From positions 3,050,179 through 3,114,178 of the forward strand of contig NC_134975.1 of assembly GCF_965638725.1 (NCBI RefSeq): a DNA stretch of 64,000 nucleotides, written 5' to 3'. The stretch is from Aptenodytes patagonicus (taxonomy: Eukaryota > Chordata > Aves > Sphenisciformes > Spheniscidae). Made by a program: the position numbers and the translations under genes. Below the pieces are notes generated by a model that was given only the letters and a program-made list of their open reading frames with translations, had not been told where the DNA came from and made no database searches. Shown in pieces: positions 11,991-24,465 of this stretch (position 1 is its first letter; each line of letters opens with the position of its first letter).

Positions 11991-14900
11991 TGCAACATCC
12001 AGGCTCTGACTGCTTTCTCCTGGCACCACCTGCATGAATGGGGTGGGGGAAATGGTCCTGCTTGGCTAGAAGGTCCTCCTCCTGGCCTAGACACCTCAGG
12101 CTCTGGCTGGGAGGATGCTGGGCTCTGGGGCTGGAGTGGCACAGGAGCTGCAAGCCATTAGCAGCAGCTGTGTACAGCACTGCTGTGCTGGGAGGTGAGG
12201 GGAGATGTGGTGCTTCTGGGACTTCCTGGAGGCCATGGGGTGTTGCACATTGAGACCCTGTGTGAGCATGGCTATGCAGGGGGCTCTTCCCTGTGGATGG
12301 GGGACCCAGGGATAGGGTAGGGGCTGGAAACCAGGTACCACCTCACTGGGGGCTGGAGAGGGGTGTCCTGTAATGTGAGCATCAAAGCAGCTGTTTCTCA
12401 GCAGGGCAGGTACTACTGGGGGGCATAGCCCAACCTGAAGATGCTGTTCTCCACCTGGATCAGTCCCGAACGGAGCGCACAATGCCATAGCTCTGGAGAC
12501 TCTGGCCCCAGGGGGGTGACCTTAAATGGTGAGCCACAGGCCACCCCTAAATCCTGTGCCCCCACTGCAAATACCAGAGATTGTACCGTAATCATGTCTC
12601 ACTGACCTCCCCAATCCCTGCTCATATGTTCCCCTAAACACCACGCAGTGACCTCAGTCTCAACCCCAGAGCAGCCAGTCATAGAGTCTGGCAATGCCCA
12701 AGTTGATGGGTGATGGGGAGTCTCCTGCGTAATTTGGGGTGGGATGCTTCTGGAGTGGGAGGCAATGCTGCCTGCTCATCCCTTTGGGATCCCACATGGC
12801 TGGCCTGGGTCCTTGTTGCGCAAGTGCCCGCTCAAAGCTCAGTTTGGGGCTGTTTTATCTGGGGACAAACCCACTTGCTTTCCCAGCTTGGCCCTGTGCT
12901 GTGCCCTGCAAGCGGACAAAGGGCAGCTTTCATCAGCCAGCCGCAGTGGGCATCCCCCCAGGCTGCAGGGGCAGCATGGCCATCACCCACACTCCCCAAA
13001 ATATCTCCACCTGTGGGGAAAAGCTGACTGCACCTGCAAGATACCTCAGCCTTCTAGGCACTCCCACAGACCCAGCACGTGCGTTGCTGACACAACAGGG
13101 CACCTTATCGGTGTCTGTGCCCCCAGGAGTGTGTGCTGCCATACACGTGCCAAGAGTTGCAGGTGTGGATTTCAGGTAAGCGCACGGGGATGTGCACAGT
13201 GTCTTTATAGTCTCCCTGCTCCCTCCCTGTATCAGCACTCTTGCTCTAGCCAGTGCAACCTGGGGGGGTGGGCAGGGAGGCATCCCACAAAGACACCAGA
13301 TACCATGTTTTCATTCGCCAGCAACACAGCATCTTCCCTGTCGCAGTGAATGTGTGTTTCCATGTGTGTTGGGGGGAGGTTGTCCACACGCATGTGCATG
13401 ATGTGCTGACTCACTGACACACTGACCCACCAGCCCAGAGCCGAGATGCTGAGCTGGCTGTGGTGGTACCATTAAATCTTTAATCTGGGTGATCATCTGG
13501 CCCTGCTCTGAACTGCTTTAACTTTCCTAAACAGGAGGCCAAGATTAACCGTGGGGTGGGGGATGCGGCAGGGTTGGGGGTCTGGCAGTTGAGAGCTGCT
13601 GGGGGGGGGAGCTGCCCAAGTGTTTTTTCCACCCAGGGGGCTCAAAGCTGGTGGCAAAATGGACCTGGGCCTGCCTGGCCATGCAGACGGCCCCTTGGGA
13701 AGAGGTGGGTGGTCTTGGGGCAAGTCCCCAGACCCCGGGATGGAGGCCTGGCCAGGTCATGGCAGTGTGGGCGGCAGGACTGGACCTGTGCAGTGCCCAG
13801 TGCCCAGGCAGGCTTTTCCTGGCAGCTTAGCTGGGGTCACAGCTCAGGCGTAGATCTGCGGAGCCACTTATACCTATTACAAAACGGGCATGCAGGCAAC
13901 CCCTCTCACCTGCACCTGCCACCTTGGCCTTGCCTTGGGGCTGATGCTGTGGGACTCGATCCACTGCAGCAGTCTGGAGGCACCCCAGGACACAGCTAGC
14001 TGTTCTCCCCTCATGCCAGAGGAAGGGGGGAACTGTGCAGGCATTGCCACCTCCCCTGTGTGCTGGGGCCTCCCTGAGGAGCAGAGACACCCCTACTCAC
14101 CCCTCGCTGTGTTGGGGGTGGCTGGCAGGGACAGGAACCAACCTCAGACTAGGACAGTAGGGAGGGAAACTGAGGCAGGGAACAGTCTTTTGCAGGCCAC
14201 GTCTGGGAGCTGAGGTGTCTCCTGAAATCTCTCTCGTACTGCAATCCCCACATTGTCCCTCTGCTCTGGGGGTCCCATGCAGTCAGTGGAGAGGGCGTTT
14301 CCCAGAACTGTGGCATGCATAAAGCTACTCCTGTGGTGCACTGGGCACCTGCAGTGCGTGATGACACGCGGGGGCACTGGGAAGACAGGCTAATGCCAAG
14401 GAAGGCAGAGTGCCCACAAGCAAGGGTAATCCTGCTAAGAGGCTCTGAGGTCAGGCTGGGTGTGTGGCACAGCTCCCATCACCTTTGAGGCTCACACTAG
14501 ACACGGGCAGCCATCATCCCAGGGAGCAGGATGGAGTTGGCAGGAGCTGGGAGCAGCTGAGCACTGGGGCAGGGTGAGAATGCTCATGCCCCCACAAAAA
14601 GTGTGTCTGGGGTCACCTGGAGACCTGAGCACGCACAAGGTGGGGCATGTGCTCACTCCGAGCAGGCTTTCCTCCCGCAGGAGCCCCAGGGAACAGCCCT
14701 TTGCCAAGCCCCACTCCTGGTCCAGGCTCACTCCAGCCCTAGTCGTCCCGCTGCCCTGTCTGCTCTGGGCTGCAAGGCTCCATGAGGCCACCATCTGGGG
14801 CCCAGAGCTCCCACGTGGGCTGTCCAGGCAGGGGGTTCGTAGCTTTGGACTCACTTTCCCAGCAGTCAGGGAGGGAGGACTAGGGAAAAATGGGGTGGGG

Positions 14901-15555
14901 ACAGAGCTGCAGGAAGGAGCAGCTTCCTGAAGGGACCCATCGGGGCAGCCCCAGGAGGATTGCTGGACACCTCAGTGGCTTGCAGGATGGGAAGGCAGGA
15001 GGACTTCCAGGTGGAAATGAGGGGGCTCATCTCCTGAAGTGGCTGAATGGGATCACCTGCAAGGATGGGAGGGCTAGTTTAAGGGGAAGGAAGAGGTTGT
15101 AGAGCATGCCCACTGGAGGCAGGATCACCTTAGGGATACAGCCTGCACCTGGCACCTCTGGTTCTTTGGGCAGACACACGGGGTGCAGCTGCCCTTGGGA
15201 GACCTGGGGAGAAAGGCCCGATCCCTGCCTCCATCTAGCTGCCCCATTGCAGTGGGACCCTGGTGGGCAGGGTAGCACGGGGGCACTGGAGGCCTGGGAG
15301 CACCCCAGCTCTGGCCTCACAAAGTGGGTGAAGATGGATGTGCATCCCTGGCTGGAGGAAGAGCCCCCAGCCCCGCTGCCCCATGTGCTGAACCCTGTGC
15401 ACCCCCAGAGAGTGGCCATAGCAGCCCCCAGGCCTGCACCTTCCCTAGCCCCTCGAGGGGCCAGGGACCCCCCCCCGCTCCAGCTCTCTCTCAAGGGGGT
15501 AGCACCTGAAAACCTGCTCTCTCCCCATCATTTCAAGGCAGGGTGATGTGAAGAG
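11991..15555. other. Intergenic sequence between INHBE and GLI1, no gene recognised
   Basis: Single-copy-looking, GC-rich sequence with no exon of a recognised protein. Short open frames on both strands are unsupported. It holds one perfect GLI-type binding site (listed separately) and otherwise no feature I can identify. Confidence 0.55.
13706..13714 (+). promoter_or_regulatory. Perfect GLI consensus binding site
   Basis: The nonamer TGGGTGGTC is the reverse complement of GACCACCCA, the established optimal site for GLI zinc fingers. It lies about 15.6 kb upstream of the GLI1 start codon, in the INHBE-GLI1 interval. GLI1 is a known direct target of GLI proteins, so an enhancer role is plausible. 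A 9-mer can also occur by chance in 64 kb of GC-rich DNA. Confidence 0.4.
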
Positions 15556-16110
15556 AGCGATGTCCCCTAGGGGGGACAGGTGGGGAAGGGCCCCACCGGC
15601 CCGTGGGGCGAGGGGGGGAAACAGCCCCACCGGACCCTGAGGTCGGGCCGCCGCACGGCTGGGAGCGGGCCCGAGCGCCCGCGGGTGCCGGCGGGGAGGC
15701 GGCTCCGCCCGTCGCCACCAGGGGGCGCTGCCCCGCGGTCCGCCGTGCCCGCCCGGGTGCCCGGGCGTCCAGCTCCGTGGCAGACCCCCCGACACAGTGG
15801 CAGCACTGCCAGGGTGTCTGGTGGCTTGGCCGGGGACCTCACGGGGTGTTGGGGTGAGGGGAGGCTCTGGACACTCTGCGGGGTGGCCAGGGTGATGCGT
15901 GGTCCCAGCGGCCGAGGCTGCTGCTGGAGCCGACTCTCCTCTGCCCGGCTGTGCTGCCACCCGTGCCGCAGCAGCACCCCAGGGAGAGGTGGGGACCTCT
16001 TTCCTGTTCAGAATCCTGCCCTGCGGTGTCCTGCCACGAGCCTCTGCCAGACCACGGCGGCTCCTCCAGACCGCGGACGATGCGCAGAGTTTCCTGTCAA
16101 TTGCAATCCT
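15556..16110. promoter_or_regulatory. CpG island without assigned gene
   Basis: High CpG density over about 550 bp. Long open frames on both strands follow from stop depletion and have no recognisable domains. It may mark a promoter of a non-coding transcript or an upstream GLI1 promoter. Confidence 0.45.
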
Positions 16111-16545
16111 CCCTCCCGGCAGTTCCCCCCCAAACCACAAGCCACCTCAGGGTTTCCTCGGCAGCATCCTGGGCAGAAAGGCTCGCTGAAGCCACCAGCT
16201 CCTTTCATCCTTGCCAGTGGTCTCTTGAGGGAGATGGGTTTGCTCCTGCTGGGTGGCGGTTCCAGTGCTGGGGAGGGTGGTCTCTGCTCAGCGACGCCCG
16301 GGGCACTGACGCAGGCTCTGTCCGGATCCCCAGCGGTGTCTGGGCTACGCGAGATGCTGAGCCCGCGCTGCCCAGCTGGGAAGTGTCAGCCGGAGATATC
16401 CCACGCCTGCCCACTCCCTCCCCTCGGCTGCCCCGGCACACCTGCACAGGGAGCTCTGGCCTCTCCCAGATGGGGCCATGGGAGGTGCTAGGACCTTGGT
16501 CCCCGGGCTGCCTCAGCGGGGCCAGGCTGGGCATTAGGAGTGTTG
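16111..16545. other. Unassigned sequence between a CpG island and a TG-rich tract
   Basis: No gene, repeat or regulatory element is recognised in this stretch. Confidence 0.5.
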
Positions 16546-17030
16546 GCCAGTGGTTGTACGTCCTGCATGTGCACGTGCTGTGTTTGTGCTCAACACACAG
16601 GTGTGCGCTGTGCATGCAGGGTGTGTGCATGTCTGTCTGTTTACACGTGCACAAATGCATGTCTGCGTGCTTCTGTGTACAAGTGTACACAGATGCGTGT
16701 GTGCAGGGGTATCTGTGCGCATGCCTGCTGCCTGTGCCCTGTGTACTCGTGCACAGGTGCACGCACGTGTGCCTACCTCTGTGTATGTGCCGATGTGTGC
16801 AAATGTTGCACGTGAGTACAAGAAGGCATGCGGGTACCCGTGCCCGTGTGTGGGACCTGTGCGTGTGCACAGCCCTGTGCATGGACACGGGTGCACGTGT
16901 GCACAGCTATGAGCGTGCAGGATGGGCCGTGTGCGGGCTATGCATGCACGCAGACCGTGTGTGTGGGGTGCGCGCGAGCCCCGCGCGTGTGCAAGGCCGT
17001 GGCGGGCGCGCGTGCCCCGTGTGCGCGCGT
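16546..17030. repeat. TG/CA-rich alternating purine-pyrimidine tract
   Basis: About 480 bp dominated by degenerate TGTGCATG/TGCACGTG-type words. This is alternating purine-pyrimidine sequence able to adopt Z-DNA. It merges on the right into a CpG island. The cysteine-rich peptides in its frames are an artefact of the repeated TGT/TGC triplets. Confidence 0.7.
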
Positions 17031-17830
17031 GTGCAGGATCCAGCCCGGGTTTTCGGAGTGGCTGGAGCCGGCGGCGCTCCCGGCTGGGGTCTCCGTCCCG
17101 AGCGCGCTCGGCGCCGCCGCCGCCCAAGTTGGCGGAGCGGGACCCGCAGCCCCGCCAGTTTTGCCGGGACGCGCCGCCCCCGCGGGGCTCCGGCAACTTT
17201 CTCTGGGCGCCCGGGGCGGGCCGGGGAAGTGCGGGGGGCGCCGCGCCGTCCCGCCCCGACCGCCAGGGTCCCCCCTGGATGTGCCGCTTCTCGCCCGGAC
17301 GGAGCCGCAGCTGCAGCCGGGAGAAGGGGGAGCGCGGAGCCGCAGGACCCGCCGCCCCGCCCGGGGCCGCTCGGAGCCGCTCGGAGGTAGGAGCCGTCGG
17401 GCGAGTCGGGGCCGCGGGCAGGGGCTCGGGCCGCCCGCGGGCCCCGGCTCCCCGGAGGAGCCGGGATGGCGCCAGACCCTCCGCCGGGCCGCGCCGGGGC
17501 CGTCCCGCTCCCGCGTCCCGTCGGCGCCGGGGGGATCTCGGTCGGGCTCCCAGCGCGGGGCCCGGCGGGGCGCGGGCCAGGAGCGGGGTCGGACCGCGTG
17601 GGGCGGCCGGGGCCATCCCGGATCGGACGGGGCGAGTGCGCTCGGGGGGACCGGCAGCGCGAGGCGGATAGAGCGCCCCGGCCCCGCCGCGCTCCCCGTC
17701 ACGTACACTCGCGCTCACACCCACTCCCACGCCCTCACGCTCCCGCCGCGCTTCGTGCGCCGGGTGGGTGGGCTGCTCCGGCCGCGCCGCTGCTGTGCCC
17801 GCCCGGTGAAGCCCCTCGCAGCCTGAGGAG
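17031..17830. promoter_or_regulatory. Strong CpG island, candidate distal promoter
   Basis: This and 28790-29260 are the most CpG-dense stretches between INHBE and GLI1, with many SP1-like GC boxes. A plausible splice donor (CTCGGAG then GTAGGA) occurs at about 17386, so a non-coding first exon spliced to GLI1 on the + strand is possible. The open frames on both strands lack recognisable domains. No protein gene is assigned. Confidence 0.5.
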
Positions 17831-18509
17831 GGGAGGGCTGGGCTGGGCTGGGCTGGAGCAGGGTGCTCCAGGCTCCTGGGCAGGCAGCCGCAGCTCCGCT
17901 GCTGCCCGGATGGGGGGTGTTGGACCGCGAGCAGCGGCCGGGTGGAAGTTACTGCCCTAGCCCGAGTGACGCAGCAGCTGCAGGACTGTCCTCGGGCGCA
18001 CATGAACGGTGAGCAGTGCCACCCACACTGCTGGTGCAAGCTCCTGGCCGTCCTGAACCCTCTTACCCTGGGCCAGTCGTGGTGTACGCAGGGCTCTGCC
18101 AGCCGCCTCGTGGGCCTCTGCACCCAGCTGCTTTGGCAGGGCACAGAGCTGGCTGGCCCAGCCTGCGTGCCCTGCAGCTGGAGCAGACGGCTGTGTCCCC
18201 CACCAACAGTACCCACTGTTCCCGGGACCCTGGGCAAGGCTCCGAGGGGAGGAGGGTTTGGTGCTGGGACAATGGGTCCCCTTGCTCCCCTGACAGCCTG
18301 CCAGGCCATGTGGGCAAGCGTCTGGCAGGAGTGAGGTGCAGGGAGATTCTGCGCACCCCAAGGAGCCTCCCAGAAACTGCGGTGAAATGCCCAGGTCCCA
18401 GCGCACCTCGGCTTCCCACCTCATCCCACGGGCCCTGGGGCTGCGCTCCTTCCCTCCCCATGTGGGCTGTAGCGGAGGCTGCCACAGAAGTGTCCCACGC
18501 CTGGGAAAC
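17831..18509. other. Unassigned intergenic sequence
   Basis: Begins with a few GGGCT repeats (about 17840-17860). No exon or regulatory element is recognised. Confidence 0.5.
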
Positions 18510-18640
18510 CCAGAGTCATAGAACCATAGAACAGCCCAGGTTGGAAGGGACCTCAAAAGGTCATCTGGTCCAACTGTTTGTGGGAAGGGGAGCCTAGATG
18601 AGTTTATCAAACCTTTCTGGTTTTGGGGGCAAGGCAGAGC
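18510..18640 (-). mobile_element. Short CR1 LINE 3' fragment
   Basis: The stretch with CATAGAACCATAGAACAG, then GGTTGGAAGGGACCTC and CATCTGGTCCAAC is the antisense of the highly conserved CR1 3' end found throughout bird genomes. Only the 3' tip is present, as is usual for 5'-truncated CR1 copies. The inner boundary is approximate. Confidence 0.8.
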
Positions 18641-21600
18641 TACTTTTTCACATCACTTGTGGAGCACCTTGAGTCCTTGCCTGTACCGGTCCTGAGTGTC
18701 TGTCAGTCCTTCTGCATGCTTGCACAAGGACTGCTGCTGGCTTTAATACTCAGAGAGCTGGGGCTGGGGGCAGGCGGGTTGGGTGAGGGAGCTCAGCCTT
18801 GAGTACCCCTACAGCTGAGACCAGGCTTGACCTCTCTGGCAGATGGCTCCAAGTGCCTCCTGTGCCCCACTGGATACCAACCCTTTGACCACCTTTCTAA
18901 ATCCTCCAGGACCATTGGGTTCAGGCGTTCGCTCTGCGTCACTCCCTGGCTGGCATGAGGAGTCTGGGGCCGGCGGAGCAGGCTGGCCAGGGTCAGGCTT
19001 GGCACAGAGGAGCAGAAGGGAACCAGCATTGCCAGCGTGAGAAGCCCCTGAGCAGGGGCATTGTGAGACCTGCTCAGCCCAGCTTGCAGATGGGCATGAG
19101 CTAACTGAGCCTCTGCGGGCACAGGCCACCCTTTTTGGGGTCTGACCAGAACTGCCTGCAAGGCACCTCCAAACTGTACCAAGCCCTCAGTGAGCCAGGA
19201 GTGCAGGAAGGCTAAAGGCAGAGGAAGTGTCTCTCTGGAGAATTACCCTCTCTGTGTCATGGTGCCCTCGGCCAGGCCCTGCGCACACATGTGAAGTCCA
19301 GATGGTCCCTAACCAGAACGGGGGGCACTCAGCACTGCAGTGACAGCCTGAGGGCTGCACCTCTCCTATGAGGATGGAGAGGCAGGCAGCTGGGTTTGAA
19401 TGGGGCTGGATGGCTGTGGCATTTGCAATGCTGTGTTTGGGGTCTGGGAAACTAGTAGATACTCCAGCCACAGCTAGGGTCCTGTGGCCAGCCCTGGGAG
19501 GGATGTGGGGGCCCAGCAGATGCTGCTGGATACCCAGATACCTGAGTTTTCCCTCACTCTGCTCTGTAGGCTATGTGTGGCAAACCTGAGCTGATGGATG
19601 CAGCATCCTGAGGGTGAGCATTGGGGTTTGGTGCAGGGGTGGGCTGGATAGAAGGGAAGAGGAAGCAGCTGGATGAAGTTTCTCGTTCAGAAATTCAGAC
19701 CTAGGAAAACTTCCCAGTGTGGCTAGGTCTGCTGTGTCCAGCTGAGGCAGAATCTGCCTCTGTGGGAGACAGGGGATGGCAAAGGCACCTACTGTCCCCT
19801 CCATGCTGTTGTGGGTGTTTGAAGCTGGTTCATTGATGCGCATGTCTCTGCATAGCGTGAACTGGGTTGGTCAACACCCTCCCTTGAGCCTTTCTCCAGC
19901 ACACTGAAGGTTGCTGTTACTCCGCAACGGTCTTCGAGGGCAAGGGGATCTGCTGGAAATTGAGACCCTGGAGCAGATCCACACCAAAACTCCCTGTGCC
20001 TGGTAGGACCCCCAAATTCCCCAACTACCAAGGATCCCAACACCTCTGAGGAGACTGGCACATACTGACCTGAGCCCACCAGTGCATACCCTCATGCATC
20101 TGTCAGTCCAGCTGCCACTGTGTGCATGCATGAGCTCCCAGTAATGCTTGTGAGTGGACCTGTGAGGCCCTCCGGGATCTGCTTGTAGCCAAGTCACTGG
20201 TTGCTTGTCGGGGGGTCCTCATCTCCCCCATGTTCCAGGGTCTTTTCTATTACAAAGACAAGCACAAAATCAGGAGCAGGTTGGGAGCCGAAGGTCGCCG
20301 GGCTGCCGTGGCTGGTCTAGTGGGAGGTGGTGGAACAAACTCTACTGCGTTCCCCTTGCAGTGCTGGAGCTGGCTGAGCTGCGAGAATCTCCCTGGAGCA
20401 GGGAAGTTTCCATCCAGGGGAGTGAGTCAGCACGGACACCTTGTGACGCGTGCTGTCATGTCAGGGCAGCCTGAGGAGAGGCGGGTGTTGAGCTTGGGCT
20501 TGGAGGGGGATTTGCGGCTCACTGTCCAGAATGTGTGAAGGGTGGGTGGGAGGATGGGCTGGAAGACATGAAGGCCCTTCTTCCAGTGCAGCTGGGGGAT
20601 GCTTTTAGTGACATAGCGCAGCTCAGGACTCCAGCTGCAGTGCTGGAGAGGCTGGCCAGTCCATAGTCCCTGGGGAATACCATTCTCCCCACCACTCCAA
20701 CATGCTGTATGAGTGTGCATACCCTTGCACATCCATGCAACTGCACATGCATGCACCCTCATGTACACATGTTCACATGTGCACAGACATATGCACACCC
20801 ATACATGCACATACCCATGTGTGACATGGCTTTCACAAAAGGGTATTTGTGGTGTTGTCTTTCCTTCCTTCTACAGGCCACTAGGCCTGTTCTTGTCCAT
20901 CTGTACTGACATACTAGAAGAGGGAAACCTTGAGTGTCTGGTAGTTGGTCAGAAGGGAGAGCAATCCTTCTACACCCAGAGTGTCCCCTAGGAGTATGTA
21001 TGTGAATGCACACCTATGGACATGTATACAGAGGGGCCTGTTTGCGTGTGTACGTACATACCTGTATGCACGTGTGCACAATTATCTGCCTGGTTGGTGT
21101 CTTGCATCTGTGGTACTAGAGTCTCTCTGTGGTACTGGAGTCTCTCTATCTGTGTGCCTCAGTTTCTCTTGATATCTTCTCCTGGTGTTTAGCAATCCCG
21201 GTGATGTGTTAAATAAAAAAGGTCCATTGGGTGGATCCTTGGTGAGACTGAGGGGATTCTTCTACAGAAATCCTTGCAGGAACACAGGCAAGTGTATCCA
21301 CCCCAATCCTTACGGCACATCAAAACCCTTCAGAAGCTGCAGAATAACAAGGTGAACAGCTGGTAAAATAGCTGCCTCAGAGTGGGAACAAGCAGCAAAA
21401 ACAGAGTTGGGTTTCAGCTCTGCTGCATCTGGGTCTGAGGCTGGGGCGGGGTGGGGCGGATGTTTCCAGATGTGGTGCAACCCCACTGTCAAACTCCCAC
21501 CCCTGCTCTAGGGGGAGCAAAGCCCTGGCTGGTGCCTCCCATGGTGGCAGAGAACATGGCTCTAAGTGATGGGGTTGCTGTGTGTATGGACAGAGCAGGT

Positions 21601-24200
21601 CTCCAGTCAAGGAACAGAAAAGCAGGCATCTGTGCCACCCACCTCCACCAGTGGCAGATACTTCGGGAGAGACAAATGTGTCCTAGCAGGCAAGGGATCG
21701 CTGGGGACTTTTGGGAACAGCCTGAGGGCACTCCCACCACCACCTCTCAGCAGACAGAGGGGGTCTCCTGCCCCAAAGGAGGAGCAACTTATGCTTCCTA
21801 AATCCCCAAGTGCTGTGCTTACCTTGCTCCATGCTCAGCATGTCAAGAGACAGGCAGTTCCACAGATTAAAAAGGATTGCTATTGTATAGCTAATCCTTT
21901 AATGACTGCTGAAGTCCCTGCCAGGTCCTGCACATCCTCCTGTTCCCATCTTCTGAGGAATCCTGCAGGATGGAGCTGTTGGGGTGGGAACAGGCTCAGT
22001 GTGAACTACCCTGACTGCAGTGGGAGGACAGATGACACTGTAGCCCACTGCCTGCCATGTCCTACCTTCTCTCCCTCAGGATGCCAGGATTTCCTTCATT
22101 GCAGCCCCTGTTCTGGGGGTGTCCCTCCATGTAACACACGAGCATGCTGGGTTGGGGGTGATGCCTTGATGCCATGGAGCTGTGCCTGGCAGGGGCTCCC
22201 ACAGCCATGACTCAGAGCTGGGCTTTTATGGGTCCCACATGTTCAATTTTGCTGTTTCCCTCCAGCACTGGGAAGGAAGGGGGAAGCATAAAAATTCCTT
22301 ATAGCAGCTGCTGCCATGTGTGCACCCCCTCCTTACCCTCACCCCAAAACCTTGCCCCCACCCAGACTCCAGCCCAATGAAGGTAGGGGCCAGGGAAGTG
22401 GCTTTATGTGAGCAATTTGCAGGGGTAGTGTGTGCTGGGGGCCAAAGCAAACAACATGCAAGCCCACGACAATTGCCTCCCTACCCTGGGACCACCTATC
22501 AAGCACCACTGCTCCTGCCCGGCTTGCCACGGCTTCCTGAGTGGCTCAGCTTGTGGTTGAGGGTCGGCGGTCCCTGCTTTACAGGGGAAACAGGCGCAGG
22601 GAGCATGGAGCTGTGAGCTTCCACCCTGCAGCCCTCCTCCATGGGCTGTCTCTGCCCTGTGATACACTGGAGACCGGGCAGTCAGGGCTGCGCTCCAGGC
22701 TGGCCTGCCTTCCCCTCTTCCCAAAGCACACATGTGTTAGCATGTGTTAACATGTCTAGAGGCATGTCAGTGCATGGTCATGAGTGGGTGTGGATGCATG
22801 TGGGAGCGAGGGGTTAGATTGTTTTGCCCCTTGCTGAGATGCGGCATATGGGTGGTGGTGTACTGTGGTTTGCATAAGGTTGTGCTGCTGGAGGAATGGG
22901 TGGGCTGGGGAGGGACTTCTGGTCCTTACTGGAAGTGGTGCGAAGGGCAGAGAATTTTGGCATGAGGTGGGGAATGAGGATGTGTTACGTTTTCTGAAGA
23001 TGCCAGCTGGGGCTGGAGAAGGGAGGGAGAATCAAGTGGAGGATGTCCTGAATCTGTCCTGGCATGGATGTCTCTGCCCCTTTCCCTCCACACGTGTCAG
23101 CTTCCCCTGAAGCTGGTTCTTCTCTGCCTCATCTTTTCCAGGCAAGGGACCACCTTGGAATGAGCTTGGCAGCCCACACCAGCATAGGATCACGACCCTG
23201 AATCGTCCCCTTTCAGACCCCCTGAACCTGAAGCAATGTGCTTTGTGGCAGCTGCAGTCCTGGGCAGATTAGCTGCCCCATGCAGAGGAGCTTGGGCTCG
23301 CCCTAAAGGCCTGGCCTAACAGTGGGGTCAGATGCATAGCAAGGCAGCTGGGCGGGAGGTCTGCACATCAGTTCTGCTGGAGGCAGAGATGAGAAAGCGT
23401 GTGGGGTCAGGGGAAGCAGCTCCCCAGCGCAGGCTGGCCTGGCCCCAACTTGGTTCCAAGGCAGGGAAAGGGGGCTTCTTCCAGGGGAGAATTTCACCAT
23501 CTTTGCCCCACCATCAGTGACCTTTCCCCACCCCCAATGGGTGCCAGCTGTGGCACCTGGGGAGGCTGTACAGCATGCAGGAGACATCATAGCTGGGGAG
23601 GAGTGTGGGGACACTGCCAGACCCCACCTGCCCTGGGAGGCAGCTAGGATGTACCCCTTTGATCCTGGACTGTCGCTGGCATGAGGGAGCATTGGCTCCC
23701 CGGCAGCTCTCTTTCAGCCTTGCTACTTGCACCTATGTGCTGCAGCTCAGCCTGGCCCTCTGCCGTGTTCCTGTTCTGTGTCTGCAGAACTGCCCCAACC
23801 GCAGCTCTGTCTGAACTGCTGCCCCCGTGCGGGAAGGCAGATCTTAAGCCAGATCAATGTTTTTCCTAAGGCCCTGTAGGGTTAAACCAATTGGGCATGT
23901 GGCTGACCTTGGGTCACAAGATGACTGAGGAGAGGGCTGCAGGGGTGTCTGCAGGGCTCTATGCCTGTGGTGGGCTCAGGGGTTTGCCTACCGCAGGGCT
24001 AGAGCCCACCTCTCCTGAGGGGGTGAAGAGGATATGCAGTGGTGGCCTTCTGGGGCATCTCCCCACCCTAGCCCCTGCCGCACTGCTGGACCCTGCTCTC
24101 TGTCTGCCTATTCTCTCTGCTCTGGCCCTCCCTTGCTCCCTCAGTGGGTAAGGGTTTGGGGTGACTGGGCCTGCAAACATATAGCGGCTCCCTCTTAGCT
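18641..24200. other. Long intergenic stretch, no gene recognised
   Basis: No coding exon is recognised. Visible structure is limited. There are TG/CA-rich alternating runs at about 20705-20825 and 20995-21085, an imperfect inverted repeat at 21866-21904 around TAATCC motifs, and a near-match to the GLI site (GACCACCTA) at 22490-22498. Open frames are short and lie over each other on both strands. Confidence 0.5.
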
Positions 24201-24465
24201 ACTGTTGTAGCTCCCAACATGCACATGTAGACATGCACATATGCACATTCCACACATGTAGACATGCACAAGCACACATGCAAGCATGCATGTAAACACA
24301 TACATCTGTGAGTACATACCCACAAGCACCCCCCCAAAACATACTCACACATAAACACAAATCCCTCTCCACACATGCAAACACGTATGGCCAAACTTGC
24401 ACATTCACACACACACGCTTACAGAAACACAGATGCCCCCCACGCATGCACACACAGAGCCCTCC
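24201..24465. repeat. CA-rich alternating tract
   Basis: About 260 bp of degenerate ACATGCACA and CACACATG words, the complement of the TG tracts elsewhere in this interval. Low complexity and probably mutable in length; potential Z-DNA. Confidence 0.7.

Noticed and set aside
15951-18309. Very long frames on both strands (479 and 591 codons)
   Set aside because: They run through a TG-rich repeat and a CpG island. The cysteine-rich and arginine/proline-rich stretches reflect base composition, and opposite-strand frames of similar length argue against coding.
20700-20830. Small cysteine/histidine-rich proteins encoded over TG/CA tracts (also 16.5, 24.3 and 26.1 kb)
   Set aside because: They are products of alternating TGTGCA words read in any frame and have no conserved structure.
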